The notes beneath the pieces were generated by a model. It did no database searches, was not told the origin of the DNA, and was given only the letters and a program-made list of their open reading frames with translations. Source: Paenibacillus taichungensis (lineage in GTDB: Bacteria > Bacillota > Bacilli > Paenibacillales > Paenibacillaceae). From it: a DNA stretch of 64,000 nt. The stretch is taken from NCBI RefSeq assembly GCF_013359905.1, contig NZ_JABMCC010000104.1, positions 124,001 to 188,000 of the forward strand, written 5' to 3'. Position numbers and translations under genes: made by a program. Of the stretch, positions 18,423-27,180 are shown one piece after another (within the stretch, counting starts at the first letter, position 1; every line of letters begins with the position of its first letter).

Positions 18423-20176
18423 AGCCTCTCCTCCTTACCTGGTGATGGGGGTGGCAGCAATACCGTTACTCTCGTTCCAATCCCTGGCTTGCTCTCCAGC
18501 AGTACATCATATTCTTCGCCAAAAGCCAGACGCACCCGCTCCCTGATATTCAGCAGGCCAATGCCTGTTCCTCTGGTTTTCACTTCTCCGCGAAGCACTT
18601 GCTCCACATATTCGGGCTCCATACCGGGACCGTGATCCTCCACGATAAGGGCCAGCTTGCCACCTGATATCTCGGCAGACACTCGAATGAGACATGATCC
18701 AACCTGTGGTTCCAATCCGTATTGAATGGCATTTTCCAGCAGGGGCTGTAGGGTCAACTTGGGAATGGCACACCCCAGATAGTCAGCGGGCACATCCAAG
18801 CGGAAATCCAGTCGCTGCCGGAAACGGTAGGTTTGAATGGTGATGTAATGATTGACGATCTCCAGCTCTTCGGCAATGGTAATGATATTTTGCTTGAAGC
18901 TGATGGAGGAACGTAGCAAATATCCGAGTGATAGCACCATACTGGAGATTTGCTCCTGCCTGTTCTTTTTGGCGAGCCAATGGATTGAATCCAGCGCATT
19001 ATACAGAAAGTGAGGATTGATCTGCGCCTGAAGCGCCTTGAACTCGGTTTCCTTAATGACCAGCTGGCTTGCATAATTTTCTTTGATCAATGTATTAATA
19101 TGTGTAATCATCAGTCGATACGTACGCTGTAGTAACCCCAGTTCATCCATGTGCTGGTGTGTGGGAATGGTCAGATTGGCATCTATGTTCTCCAGATCCC
19201 CATACTGCACTTCCTTCATCTGACTGATGAGCTGCCTGATCGGCCTCGTCAGACTGCGTGCGAACACCATACCAAGCGCGAGAACAACCAGAATGGCGAT
19301 AAGATAAACGACGATCAGTATATTTTTCAACCATATAATACGTTCAAAAATTTCATCATAAGAGGCCATATTGTAATAAACCCAGCCGGTATAAGAGGAT
19401 TTCTTCTGGGAAAGGAATATCTCCCTCCCATCCAGATTTTTGATCTCATATCCCCCACTGCCTGGAAGTGGATTCAGTCCGGCGGACACCGCTTCCGGAA
19501 GCTGGCGATAAGGATAGACCACCTCACTGCCTGCTTTTAAAATAATGTCACTGTCCTGGCTATCAATGCCCGCATACTCCTCAACGAGTCGCTCGATATT
19601 AATACGCAGAAACAGTATGCCTACCGGTAACAGAGTCATCGGTTCGTAGGCTCGCACTTGACGCACCATAACCAGCATCGGATCATCATCATCCGGGTAT
19701 AGCCACCTTACTGCACCATTCGCCTGCTCCGCAGCCTCAATCATCCGATCATATTTTTCCGGGGATACGGTTAGTGTTTCGCCGTACTTATTCACTCTTC
19801 CCCTCGAATCAATCAGATGAACGGACTGCACATATCGTGCAGCCCCACTAATATGCTCCCATAGCCGGTCTGTGATCTTCTTCCGTTCAATAAAGCTTGA
19901 ATATGCGCTATCATCATCCAGCAAGGACTTCAAGGCCCTTTGAATTTGAGTATCGGAGATCATGTTTAATGATAACGCTTCCAACTTCTGAAGTTCAACA
20001 TCCACTGTAGACGAGGAAAGGTTCAGCAGTCGGGACGACTTATCAAACAGCTGTTTGTCATACACCGAGTACGTATAATACAAGGAACCAAACGCCAGGA
20101 TGATAATAAACGCCATCATGAACATAATCATCAGAAACATTTTCATTTTGATGCTCAGTTTGCGGTAGGCTGTCAT
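18419..20176 (-). CDS. Sensor histidine kinase, YesM family
   Basis: Membrane sensor kinase of 585 residues. One helix near residues 15-38 (MFLMIMFMMAFIIILAFGSL), an extracellular ~240-residue dCache-like domain, a second helix (NILIVVYLIAILVVLALG), a HAMP linker, then a His_kinase domain with the phospho-accepting motif QAQINPHFLYN and an ATP-binding domain (PLLENAIQYG, EDHGPGM, TRGTGIGLLNIRER). The ATG at 20176 follows AAAGGAG by ten bases. It is the partner of the YesN-type regulator encoded at 24241-25788, which is separated from it by the transporter genes. The signal is probably an oligosaccharide, perhaps through the overlapping binding-protein gene. Confidence 0.92.
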   Translation of the reverse strand: MTAYRKLSIKMKMFLMIMFMMAFIIILAFGSLYYTYSVYDKQLFDKSSRLLNLSSSTVDVELQKLEALSLNMISDTQIQRALKSLLDDDSAYSSFIERKKITDRLWEHISGAARYVQSVHLIDSRGRVNKYGETLTVSPEKYDRMIEAAEQANGAVRWLYPDDDDPMLVMVRQVRAYEPMTLLPVGILFLRINIERLVEEYAGIDSQDSDIILKAGSEVVYPYRQLPEAVSAGLNPLPGSGGYEIKNLDGREIFLSQKKSSYTGWVYYNMASYDEIFERIIWLKNILIVVYLIAILVVLALGMVFARSLTRPIRQLISQMKEVQYGDLENIDANLTIPTHQHMDELGLLQRTYRLMITHINTLIKENYASQLVIKETEFKALQAQINPHFLYNALDSIHWLAKKNRQEQISSMVLSLGYLLRSSISFKQNIITIAEELEIVNHYITIQTYRFRQRLDFRLDVPADYLGCAIPKLTLQPLLENAIQYGLEPQVGSCLIRVSAEISGGKLALIVEDHGPGMEPEYVEQVLRGEVKTRGTGIGLLNIRERVRLAFGEEYDVLLESKPGIGTRVTVLLPPPSPGKEERL

Positions 20177-20268
20177 GACCAAAGCGCTCCTTTGAACCAC
20201 GTGATACTACTAGGTATATCACATGCAGGAAGGTTTTCCCAAAGTTTTAGCGCTCGATTTCTCACGTA

Positions 20269-21918
20269 TTATTTGGACTGATATCGATCATAGGCCGCCT
20301 GATGAACCTCAATCGCCCGGTCAATGCCCATGCTCTTGATCGTTTCGGCCATGGTGTCAAATTCGGTGATTGGCTTCTGTCCGCTAATGATCGCAGTCAT
20401 TGTCTCATTCAAGTACGTATTCACCTGGCTCATAATGGATGTACTTGTGCTTACCTCATCTGTTGACAAACGAATTGGCGGAAGCGTCAAGGCAGAGCTT
20501 GCTTTCATCCATTCCGCATTCGCTGCACGCTGTCCATCGTCAAAAAGTAATGCATCCAGATAACGGCTATCCTGATTGATTGGACCGTCCATAATGGATA
20601 AAGCGTAGGAAGCCAGTGCCTGGTCATAGGTCAGACCGTTCGGATTATTAATGATGGTATCTGAGAATTTGACACCGTCCCCGTCGCGAACATAGCTGTC
20701 ATTTTCGATACCGAAGTTGAACAGATCACTACCCTCTTCGCTATAGTTGTAGTCCATCCACTGCACAATATATTTCAGTTTGTCTTCGTCTGCGGAAGCC
20801 GTAATGGCCTCACCATAACTCAACACTTTGGTGTCCATATTAAATGTCGCATAGGAAGTCCCATCCGGAGACACAGGCCACGGCACACCAGTCACATTAA
20901 AGCTCGGATCGGTATCTCTCATCAGATTAAAATATTTACCCATACCGCTGAACACACCGCCCTGATATGCTCCTGCGAGATTGCTGGTGATCTTATAGTC
21001 GAACGCCTTGCCATCATTGGTCATAATCTCAGGATCAATTAGCCCTTCCTTATACCACTTGGCCATCGTCTCCAAAAAGTCACGGTAGCCCGGCTGGATG
21101 GGTCCAAACTCCACCTGGTCTCCATTCAGCTGGAAGCCCCCAATCACGCCAAAGGCCGCAGCAAAATCATGGAGCTTGGTCAGGTTGCCCGGCCCCCAGT
21201 TTCCGGTGAACGGCAGCTCATCTGGCTTGCCATTACCGTTAGGGTCCTGTTCCTTGAATGCCTTGAGGACAATATACCACTCATCGATGTTGGTAGGTAC
21301 CTTAAGGTTGAGTTTATCGAGCCAATCCTGGCGGATAATCAAACCGGAGGTGGCATTCAGCTTCAAAGCATCCAACTTCAGGAGCGGGAACATATAGATC
21401 GTTCCATCGTCGAGAGCAATCTGCTTCTTCACCTCCGGATCGGATTCAATAATCCGCTTCAGGTTCGGTGCATAACTGTCAATCAATTCATTCAACCGGA
21501 TGATCCGGCCGTCCTTGATCATTTTTTCCGGTCCGCCAACCGCATCTGCCCAGTTATAATAAATAACGTCCGGCAGCTCCTTCGTGGAGATCAGCAGATT
21601 GAACTGGTCCCGCTGTTGTCCAAGCGGAGGATGCGTGAACTTCACTTTGATACCTGTAAGCTTCTCCTTTTCCTTATAAGCGGCCATATCGCCAAAATTG
21701 TTCAAGGAAGCTGTCAGTTTGGCATCATTGGCGCGCCAGTAATCAATGGTAAATGGCTCACTTGTAATCGGTAGCGGTATCTCAGTCAATGCCTGAACCG
21801 CAGGTTCTGTCCCCTCCGCTGGTTCTGCATTTCCTGGCTCCTTATCACCCGTACAGCCTGCCAGTAAAGACATGGTTAGTAACGATGACAACAGGATGGA
21901 CCCCATTCTTTTATTCAC
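20269..21918 (-). CDS. Oligosaccharide ABC transporter binding lipoprotein (LplA-like)
   Basis: Extracellular binding protein of 549 residues. The signal peptide (VNKRMGSILLSSLLTMSLLAGC) carries the lipobox LAGC, followed by a Glu/Pro tether and a family 1 solute-binding domain with the DPNGNGKPDELPF calcium-loop-like motif characteristic of LplA/YtcQ proteins. The start is GTG at 21918: GGAGG lies eight bases before it, and the frame upstream (MYPMEANC) has no ribosome site. It forms a unit with the two permease genes just upstream (28 bases). Substrate unknown; plant or bacterial oligosaccharides are typical for this family. Confidence 0.9.
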   Translation of the reverse strand: MNKRMGSILLSSLLTMSLLAGCTGDKEPGNAEPAEGTEPAVQALTEIPLPITSEPFTIDYWRANDAKLTASLNNFGDMAAYKEKEKLTGIKVKFTHPPLGQQRDQFNLLISTKELPDVIYYNWADAVGGPEKMIKDGRIIRLNELIDSYAPNLKRIIESDPEVKKQIALDDGTIYMFPLLKLDALKLNATSGLIIRQDWLDKLNLKVPTNIDEWYIVLKAFKEQDPNGNGKPDELPFTGNWGPGNLTKLHDFAAAFGVIGGFQLNGDQVEFGPIQPGYRDFLETMAKWYKEGLIDPEIMTNDGKAFDYKITSNLAGAYQGGVFSGMGKYFNLMRDTDPSFNVTGVPWPVSPDGTSYATFNMDTKVLSYGEAITASADEDKLKYIVQWMDYNYSEEGSDLFNFGIENDSYVRDGDGVKFSDTIINNPNGLTYDQALASYALSIMDGPINQDSRYLDALLFDDGQRAANAEWMKASSALTLPPIRLSTDEVSTSTSIMSQVNTYLNETMTAIISGQKPITEFDTMAETIKSMGIDRAIEVHQAAYDRYQSK

Positions 21919-21945
21919 GCAATTCGCCTCCATAGGATACATTTT

Positions 21946-22815
21946 TTATTGTTTCACAGCACCGATTAAAGCGCCCTGAACAAAATAACGTTGGATGAAC
22001 GGATATACCAGCATAATCGGCAGGGTAGAGATAATGATGGTTGCATATTTGATGTTCTCCCCAATGGCAAAGCCGGTATCGGCGCCAGCGCCCATGGCCT
22101 CCGTACTGCTGCTGATCAGAATATCACGCATAATAATCTGGATCGGATATAGCTCCTGACTGCGCAGGTAGAGCATCGGTCCGACATAATCATTCCAATG
22201 GTCAACCGCATAATACAGCATCATGACCGCCAGGATCGGTTTCGACAAAGGCAGTACAATCCGGAAAAGAATCAGAAAGTCATTGGCACCATCAAGCTTC
22301 GCCGATTCGATCAGACTGATCGGAATGCCTTCAAAGTTTGTTTTCATAATGAGGAAATAGAATGTACTGATGGCACCCGGAATAATAAGCGCGAAACGGG
22401 TATCCACCATCCCCAGATTCTGAATTAACAGAAAAGTCGGGATCATTCCCCCGCCGAAAAACATCGTAAACGTAATTAATTTCATCAGCGTTTTTCTGCC
22501 CATCAGATCACTGCGTGATAAGCCATAGGCTGCCAGCGAAGTCATGAGCAGATTGATGGCTGTGCCGACCACAACATAGAACAAGGTGTTCATATATCCG
22601 GTATAGATGCGAGTATCCTGAAATACCGACTTGTACGCTCCCAGCTGGAAGCCTTCAGGAATGAGCATCAGTGACCGGGAACGCAGCATCTGATCCGGAT
22701 CACTAATTGAAGAATTGAACACGTACAGCATCGGGTAAAAACATAAAATCATGATCACCACGAGCAGCAGTGTATTGAATACATCAAAAACTCGTTCCCC
22801 TATAGACTGTTTCAT
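21946..22815 (-). CDS. ABC sugar permease (LplC/YtcP-like)
   Basis: Inner-membrane permease of 289 residues with six predicted helices, starting VFNTLLLVVIMILCFYPMLY. The cytoplasmic EAA loop that docks the ATPase reads ESAKLDGANDFLILFRIVLPLSKP (residues ~180-203). The C terminus ends in PFIQRYFVQGALIGAVKQ, standard for the MalG-type family. ATG at 22815 has GGAAGG seven bases upstream. It lies 15 bases after the LplB gene and 27 before the binding protein. No ATPase is encoded here, so a shared MsmX-type ATPase is presumably used. Confidence 0.93.
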   Translation of the reverse strand: MKQSIGERVFDVFNTLLLVVIMILCFYPMLYVFNSSISDPDQMLRSRSLMLIPEGFQLGAYKSVFQDTRIYTGYMNTLFYVVVGTAINLLMTSLAAYGLSRSDLMGRKTLMKLITFTMFFGGGMIPTFLLIQNLGMVDTRFALIIPGAISTFYFLIMKTNFEGIPISLIESAKLDGANDFLILFRIVLPLSKPILAVMMLYYAVDHWNDYVGPMLYLRSQELYPIQIIMRDILISSSTEAMGAGADTGFAIGENIKYATIIISTLPIMLVYPFIQRYFVQGALIGAVKQ

Positions 22816-22830
22816 CGCTTCACCTTCCAA

Positions 22831-23796
22831 TTACCAGAGACTGGTTGAGTTAAGCTTTCTGCTGATCGCGTTCGCGATAATGAGCAGCGCGAAATTAATG
22901 ACGCCGTTAAATAGTCCGATGGCGGTTGAATACGTATAGTTCCCCTCCAAAATACCCGATCGATAGACAAAGGTGGATATGACATCCGATGTCTCATAGG
23001 TCGGTGCCGTTTGCATCAGCAATATTTTCTGAAAATCAGCGTTCATCACTGCCCCCATGCGCAGAATTAACATGATCACAATCGTTGGCATGATACCCGG
23101 TAATGTAATGTGAAGCAGCTGTCTCCAGCGGCCTGCGCCGTCAATTTTGGAAGCCTCATACAACTGCGGATCAATTCCACTAAGCGCTGCCAAAAAGATA
23201 ATGGAGGCCCACCCTGCCCCCTGCCATATGTTGGACAGAATATACATCGGACGGAACATATCCTTTTCCGCCAAGAACATAATCGGCTGCAGATCGAAAA
23301 AGTCACGAATGACATTAAACAACCCACCGTCCAAAGATGAGAACGTTTTCAACATTCCGACCACGACAACAACCGAGATGAAATGGGGCATGTAACTGAT
23401 CGTCTGCACCGTGCTTCTGAACCACTTTTTCCGTACTTCATTCAGTAACAGGGCCAGAATAATCGGAGCCGGGAAACCAAACACAATACTGTAAAAACTC
23501 AAAATCAGTGTGTTCTTAATCAGTCGCCAGAAATAATAACTTTCAAAAAACATGGTGAAGTTGTCAAAACCGACCCATTCGCCTGCCAATATTCCTTTGA
23601 CCGGGCTGTAGGATTCCTGAAATGCCATCAGCAGCCCGTACATCGGCCCATAGCTGAAAATCAGATAATAGGCTACAACAGGGACGAGCATCAGATACAC
23701 GTATCTGTTGCGGACAAGCTCCTTTTTCACTGAACTCCATTTGCCAGCTGGCTTCAAACGCCCAGGTTCGATCCCCCGGCTTCGATTCAGCTCCAT
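22831..23796 (-). CDS. ABC sugar permease (LplB-like)
   Basis: Membrane permease of 321 residues, the partner of the LplC-like protein. Six helices begin at YVYLMLVPVVAYYLIFSYGPMY; the EAA loop is EASKIDGAGRWRQLLHITLPGIMP. The start ATG at 23796 has GGAGGT eight bases upstream; an in-frame ATG 15 bases earlier lacks one. This is the first gene of the transporter-sensor unit on the minus strand, 125 bases after a terminator that follows the response regulator gene. Confidence 0.92.
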   Translation of the reverse strand: MELNRSRGIEPGRLKPAGKWSSVKKELVRNRYVYLMLVPVVAYYLIFSYGPMYGLLMAFQESYSPVKGILAGEWVGFDNFTMFFESYYFWRLIKNTLILSFYSIVFGFPAPIILALLLNEVRKKWFRSTVQTISYMPHFISVVVVVGMLKTFSSLDGGLFNVIRDFFDLQPIMFLAEKDMFRPMYILSNIWQGAGWASIIFLAALSGIDPQLYEASKIDGAGRWRQLLHITLPGIMPTIVIMLILRMGAVMNADFQKILLMQTAPTYETSDVISTFVYRSGILEGNYTYSTAIGLFNGVINFALLIIANAISRKLNSTSLW

Positions 23797-23920
23797 CCAC
23801 TCAACCTCCACTCTCGATGTTCATTCATTAACATGACACCTCTAATGATAGAAGCGAGCGCCTTTTCTTCCCATGCTCATTTCCGTTAAATGGATGTTCA
23901 AAACCGAGTTCCGTCCGACA

Positions 23921-23957
23921 AAAAAAGACCCTGCTGCCGATGAAAGGCAAACAGGGT
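23921..23957 (-). terminator. Intrinsic terminator downstream of structured element A
   Basis: On the minus strand ACCCTGTTTGCC pairs with GGCAGCAGGGT and is followed by CTTTTTTT. It ends the response-regulator transcript after the folded repeat and isolates the transporter genes. Confidence 0.85.
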
Positions 23958-23980
23958 GGTATCGTAGATCGGATATAGAG

Positions 23981-24234
23981 GTTGCTATCTATATAAATCG
24001 AGCTAAAGAATATTTACACTTGCCACTCCGATGACAGAACAACCCTCTGATCGCTGTTATTCCCAGATTTTTATGATTGCCTTTTGCAAAAGGGAAAATC
24101 CGAGGATAGCATATGCTTACGATGTAGCTTTCTTTTAGAAAGCTTTTAGGCGAACGCTCCGCTTCTTCGTGTTATTTCTGTCCTCTCCGTTTTCGTGTAA
24201 ATGTTTAGTTCAATGCTGTATAAGAGACAGCAAC
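23981..24234 (-). repeat. Structured dispersed element, copy A (minus orientation)
   Basis: A 254-bp element bounded by imperfect ~40-bp inverted repeats: 23981-24019 (GTTGCTATCT ... ATTTACAC) and 24195-24234. Its core matches copy B at 51496-51688: AACGGAGAGGACAGAAA, GAAGAAGCGGAGCG, TTCGCCT, GGATTTTCCCTTTTGCAAAA, AATCTGGGAATAACAGCGATC and GGTTGTTCTGTCATCGGAGTGGC, read on the minus strand. Compared with B it has about 35 extra bases that form their own hairpin (AGCTTTCT-AAA-AGAAAGCT). It begins seven bases past the response-regulator stop codon. The fold and inverted ends fit a MITE/REP-like element or a structured RNA. Confidence 0.75.
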
Positions 24235-24240
24235 GCTGTC

Positions 24241-25788
24241 CTAGGGAACTTTTTTATACTCGGAAGGAGAGAAGCCGGTGTATTTCTTGAACATTTTGCT
24301 GAAATACGGCCAGTTGGCACCAAACCCCGTCTGTTCAGCGAGCCAGGATACGGTGCAGTTCCCATCCTGCTCCAGAAGCTCTAACGCTTTGCGGATGCGG
24401 TAACTTAACACATAGTTCGTAAATTTCTCACCGGTTTCTTTTTTGAACATTTTGCCGATGTAGTCTGGATTCATGTATATTTCCCCGGCGATGGACTGAA
24501 GTGTCAGTGTTTCGTCCCTGTAGCGCTTCTCCACGATCTGCTTCACACTGCCCACCATCTGCGATTGTCTGGAGCGGTGTTGTTCGTAGCGGCGTAGCGT
24601 GATTTCCTTGGCGACGGCAAGCAAAAACTGTTGAAAAGAATGTAAGGTGCTGGATTCAATCATGCCTGGCAACTGGTCCATATACCTTTTCATCTCGGCA
24701 GAGCCGCTGAGCCGAATGATTTCCATAAACATCTGAATGAGATAGGACTTCGTTTGGGATATATCGTATCGTAAGTCAGCGAGCTGCTGAAACATCCGGT
24801 TCAGTTCTGTTCCGACTTCCTGCCAGTGTCCAGCCTTAATTGCAGTAGCCATCCGCTCTGGATCATATTCGAATTCGGGAAGAGTGCGCTCTCCGGGAGA
24901 GTACACATCTCGCTCCATAATGAGACTGCCCTCACCGAGGTAAAAGCGGTAATTGAGATACACCAGCGTCTGCATGTACAATTGTCGTGCCTGTGGAAGA
25001 TCCCCTGGTTCGCTCAGCGCAATCGTGAGATCATCATGATAATATCGGGTAAATGTGGCGCGGATCTCATCGATATTATGGAACAACTGTGTTTCAGACA
25101 ACTTGTCCTCCATCATCAATAACACATGCCCACCAACCGTGGTACTTAAGATCGGATTATGAAAAATATCCTCGGCAATGTTCTTCACCGCGAACAAGTG
25201 CAAATACTCATGATCCCCCTCAATCTCTACCAACAGCAATCGCACACGTTGATCCTGAAATTGTACATCGAACAATTCCTCGAAATATTTCCATTCCTTG
25301 AGGCCGTACGTTCTGTTGGTGACCAGCTCTTTCAGAAAATATTCCTTGGCATGCGGCAGTACACGCTCCAGATTATATTGGATCGACTGCACAAAACACT
25401 CCTGATCGGTCAACTCTCGCTTCTCACTGACCAATTCACTAATAGCCTGTACGAGATGCTCTTCACTGCAGGGCTTGAGCAAATAATGCTTCACTCCATA
25501 ATGCATGGCCGTCTTCGCATATTCAAACTCCGTAAAACCCGTAAGCATAATAAACGAGATATCCTGATACTTCTCCGCCACAGCTTCAACCAGCTGTAAC
25601 CCATCCATTCCCGGCATGCGAATGTCCGAGATAATGATATCCGGGCGTTGCCGCTCGATCGAAGCAAGCGCTTCCAATCCATCTTGAGCAATGCCGATCA
25701 GTTCTGTTCCTAATCGGGACCAGTTCACGACGCTGGAGATCCCGTCCGAGATCATAAATTCATCATCAACCAACAAAACCTTGTACAT
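24241..25788 (-). CDS. Response regulator, YesN family (receiver + AraC)
   Basis: Transcription factor of 515 residues. The receiver domain starts MYKVLLVDDEFMI with the phospho-accepting Asp55 in IIISDIRMPGMDG and the Thr/Lys pair in MLTGFTEF and YLLKPC. A long middle region (130-410) without a recognised motif is followed by a C-terminal AraC pair (LTLQSIAGEIYMNPDYIGKM, SWLAEQTGFGANWPYFSKMF). The ATG at 25788 has GGAGG nine bases upstream; two earlier ATGs overlap the ribosome site. It is the partner of the YesM kinase in the same locus and probably activates the LplBC operon next to it. Confidence 0.92.
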   Translation of the reverse strand: MYKVLLVDDEFMISDGISSVVNWSRLGTELIGIAQDGLEALASIERQRPDIIISDIRMPGMDGLQLVEAVAEKYQDISFIMLTGFTEFEYAKTAMHYGVKHYLLKPCSEEHLVQAISELVSEKRELTDQECFVQSIQYNLERVLPHAKEYFLKELVTNRTYGLKEWKYFEELFDVQFQDQRVRLLLVEIEGDHEYLHLFAVKNIAEDIFHNPILSTTVGGHVLLMMEDKLSETQLFHNIDEIRATFTRYYHDDLTIALSEPGDLPQARQLYMQTLVYLNYRFYLGEGSLIMERDVYSPGERTLPEFEYDPERMATAIKAGHWQEVGTELNRMFQQLADLRYDISQTKSYLIQMFMEIIRLSGSAEMKRYMDQLPGMIESSTLHSFQQFLLAVAKEITLRRYEQHRSRQSQMVGSVKQIVEKRYRDETLTLQSIAGEIYMNPDYIGKMFKKETGEKFTNYVLSYRIRKALELLEQDGNCTVSWLAEQTGFGANWPYFSKMFKKYTGFSPSEYKKVP

Positions 25789-25970
25789 CGTATGCATCCT
25801 CCTGCCTTTAACCAGTTCCATTCTATTATATGGGCATTATGCACAAATAGAGGGAAGAACGTTGAATGACATGGAATTGAAGCATAACAAGTCGGATATC
25901 TGAACAGTTGTATCATATGCGAAAATATTGACTACCGAATCATGGTCTATGTTGATCCTTCGTTCTAACT

Positions 25971-26007
25971 AAACAACCCTCACCCTGACTCAGGATGAAG
26001 GTTGTTT
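25971..26007. terminator. Intrinsic terminator between methyltransferase and response regulator genes
   Basis: AAACAACC/GGTTGTTT arms with inner TCA.CCTGA/TCAGG.TGA pairing form a long stem, 49 bases past the methyltransferase stop codon (minus strand); flanking sequence is only moderately T-rich. Confidence 0.75.
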
Positions 26008-26055
26008 GGTTTGCAAATGTGGGCTATATAAGTGACCATACATGCCCGGATCGTT

Positions 26056-26970
26056 TTATTTTTTAACTGCGTGAATAAAATGTATCGTTTCAAATGACCT
26101 TAGATGATCGATTCGATCCTGGAAATACTGTTCCTGAATCGCCTCCGGAGTCAGATGCTCATAGATAAGCAGTCCTGCTTCATCCAGCAAGGCCTCCATC
26201 TTCCCATAGGCGTACCCCGATTTCATCGGCTCACCGCCAGCCGCAGCCATCTGGATCATATGGTCCACGCGATTAGATATGCCCTTCGTATCAAAAAGAT
26301 GTTCGTCAGCGTAGTCAAAAACAATTGAACTCCCGGAAGGCAGTTTCGTAAACAACACTTGCAACAATCGGGACAAGTCTTCCTTGGTCAAGTAAAAAGA
26401 GACGCCAAGTAGACTTACAAAGGATTTCTCGCTGCTTAACTCTTCAGTCACGAGCCTTGAAAGGGAGCCCTTATCGGTCAAATCCATAGCCACAAAGTGC
26501 AGATTGGATGGAATAGGTAGTTTCGCGGACGACAGCCGACTGCGTTTGAATTGCTGTGTGACCGGGATATCCACTTCAATGATGTTCAGCCTATCCTTTA
26601 ATTCCGGATACCGAAACGCAAACGTATCCAGACCGGCTCCAAGTATTACATATTGCGTGCCTCCCAATGCCACTTCATGAAGCAGCACCCGTTCGCAATA
26701 TGCGGCACGTGCCAAGGGAGTTGGAGCAAGCTGAGTTTGTACAATCCACCTCAGTATTTCATCCGGGTCGTCCTTGATCAGATGAGCCATGTCCGGGTTG
26801 AAAAAATGGATACCTTGAATCATATTCTCGCGAATACCCGCAAACTCTTGAGGAGTGATAAGCTCTTTGGCTAAATAATCATCGAAAATAAGAGGTGTGT
26901 CGTATTGGCAGTGGTAGGCTCGGCCAAAAGCCGAAATCAAGGATGTGATGCTGGATTCATTTTGCTTCAT
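26056..26970 (-). CDS. SAM-dependent methyltransferase, leucine carboxyl methyltransferase-like (PPM1 family)
   Basis: Cytoplasmic protein of 304 residues. The family is recognised by ITSLISAFGRAYHCQYDTPLIFDD at the N terminus, the SAM-binding segment YVILGAGLDTFAFR (107-120) followed by the acidic NIIEVDIP, and SFVSLLGVSFYLT. Related bacterial proteins include enzymes that O-methylate carboxylates or tetracycline-like natural products, but the substrate here cannot be inferred. GGGAGG precedes the ATG by about eight bases. It stands alone between terminators; no biosynthetic genes are near. Confidence 0.88.
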   Translation of the reverse strand: MKQNESSITSLISAFGRAYHCQYDTPLIFDDYLAKELITPQEFAGIRENMIQGIHFFNPDMAHLIKDDPDEILRWIVQTQLAPTPLARAAYCERVLLHEVALGGTQYVILGAGLDTFAFRYPELKDRLNIIEVDIPVTQQFKRSRLSSAKLPIPSNLHFVAMDLTDKGSLSRLVTEELSSEKSFVSLLGVSFYLTKEDLSRLLQVLFTKLPSGSSIVFDYADEHLFDTKGISNRVDHMIQMAAAGGEPMKSGYAYGKMEALLDEAGLLIYEHLTPEAIQEQYFQDRIDHLRSFETIHFIHAVKK

Positions 26971-27180
26971 ATTTCATCCTCCCGTACAAACAAAAATAAG
27001 ATTCCCCCTGGCCAGGAGAACCTTAGTATATACGGAATATTTTTATATGTAAATTATAGCATAAAAAGATTTTTTTGTCAATCTAAATCTACAGGATGAT
27101 CCGACAGATTCAAGTGGCATTCTTTGTCCCTCCACTCCAATCTGCCCTCTTCCTCCTTCATACCACTCAACCCGAAAAGG

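Noticed and set aside
24214..24230. TGTATAAGAGACAG, a 14-base match to the Tn5 mosaic end used in sequencing adapters
   Set aside because: It lies inside the inverted end of element A, and the opposite arm (GTTGCTATCT) mirrors its outer part. A native origin is more likely than adapter carry-over, but read coverage at this site would settle it.
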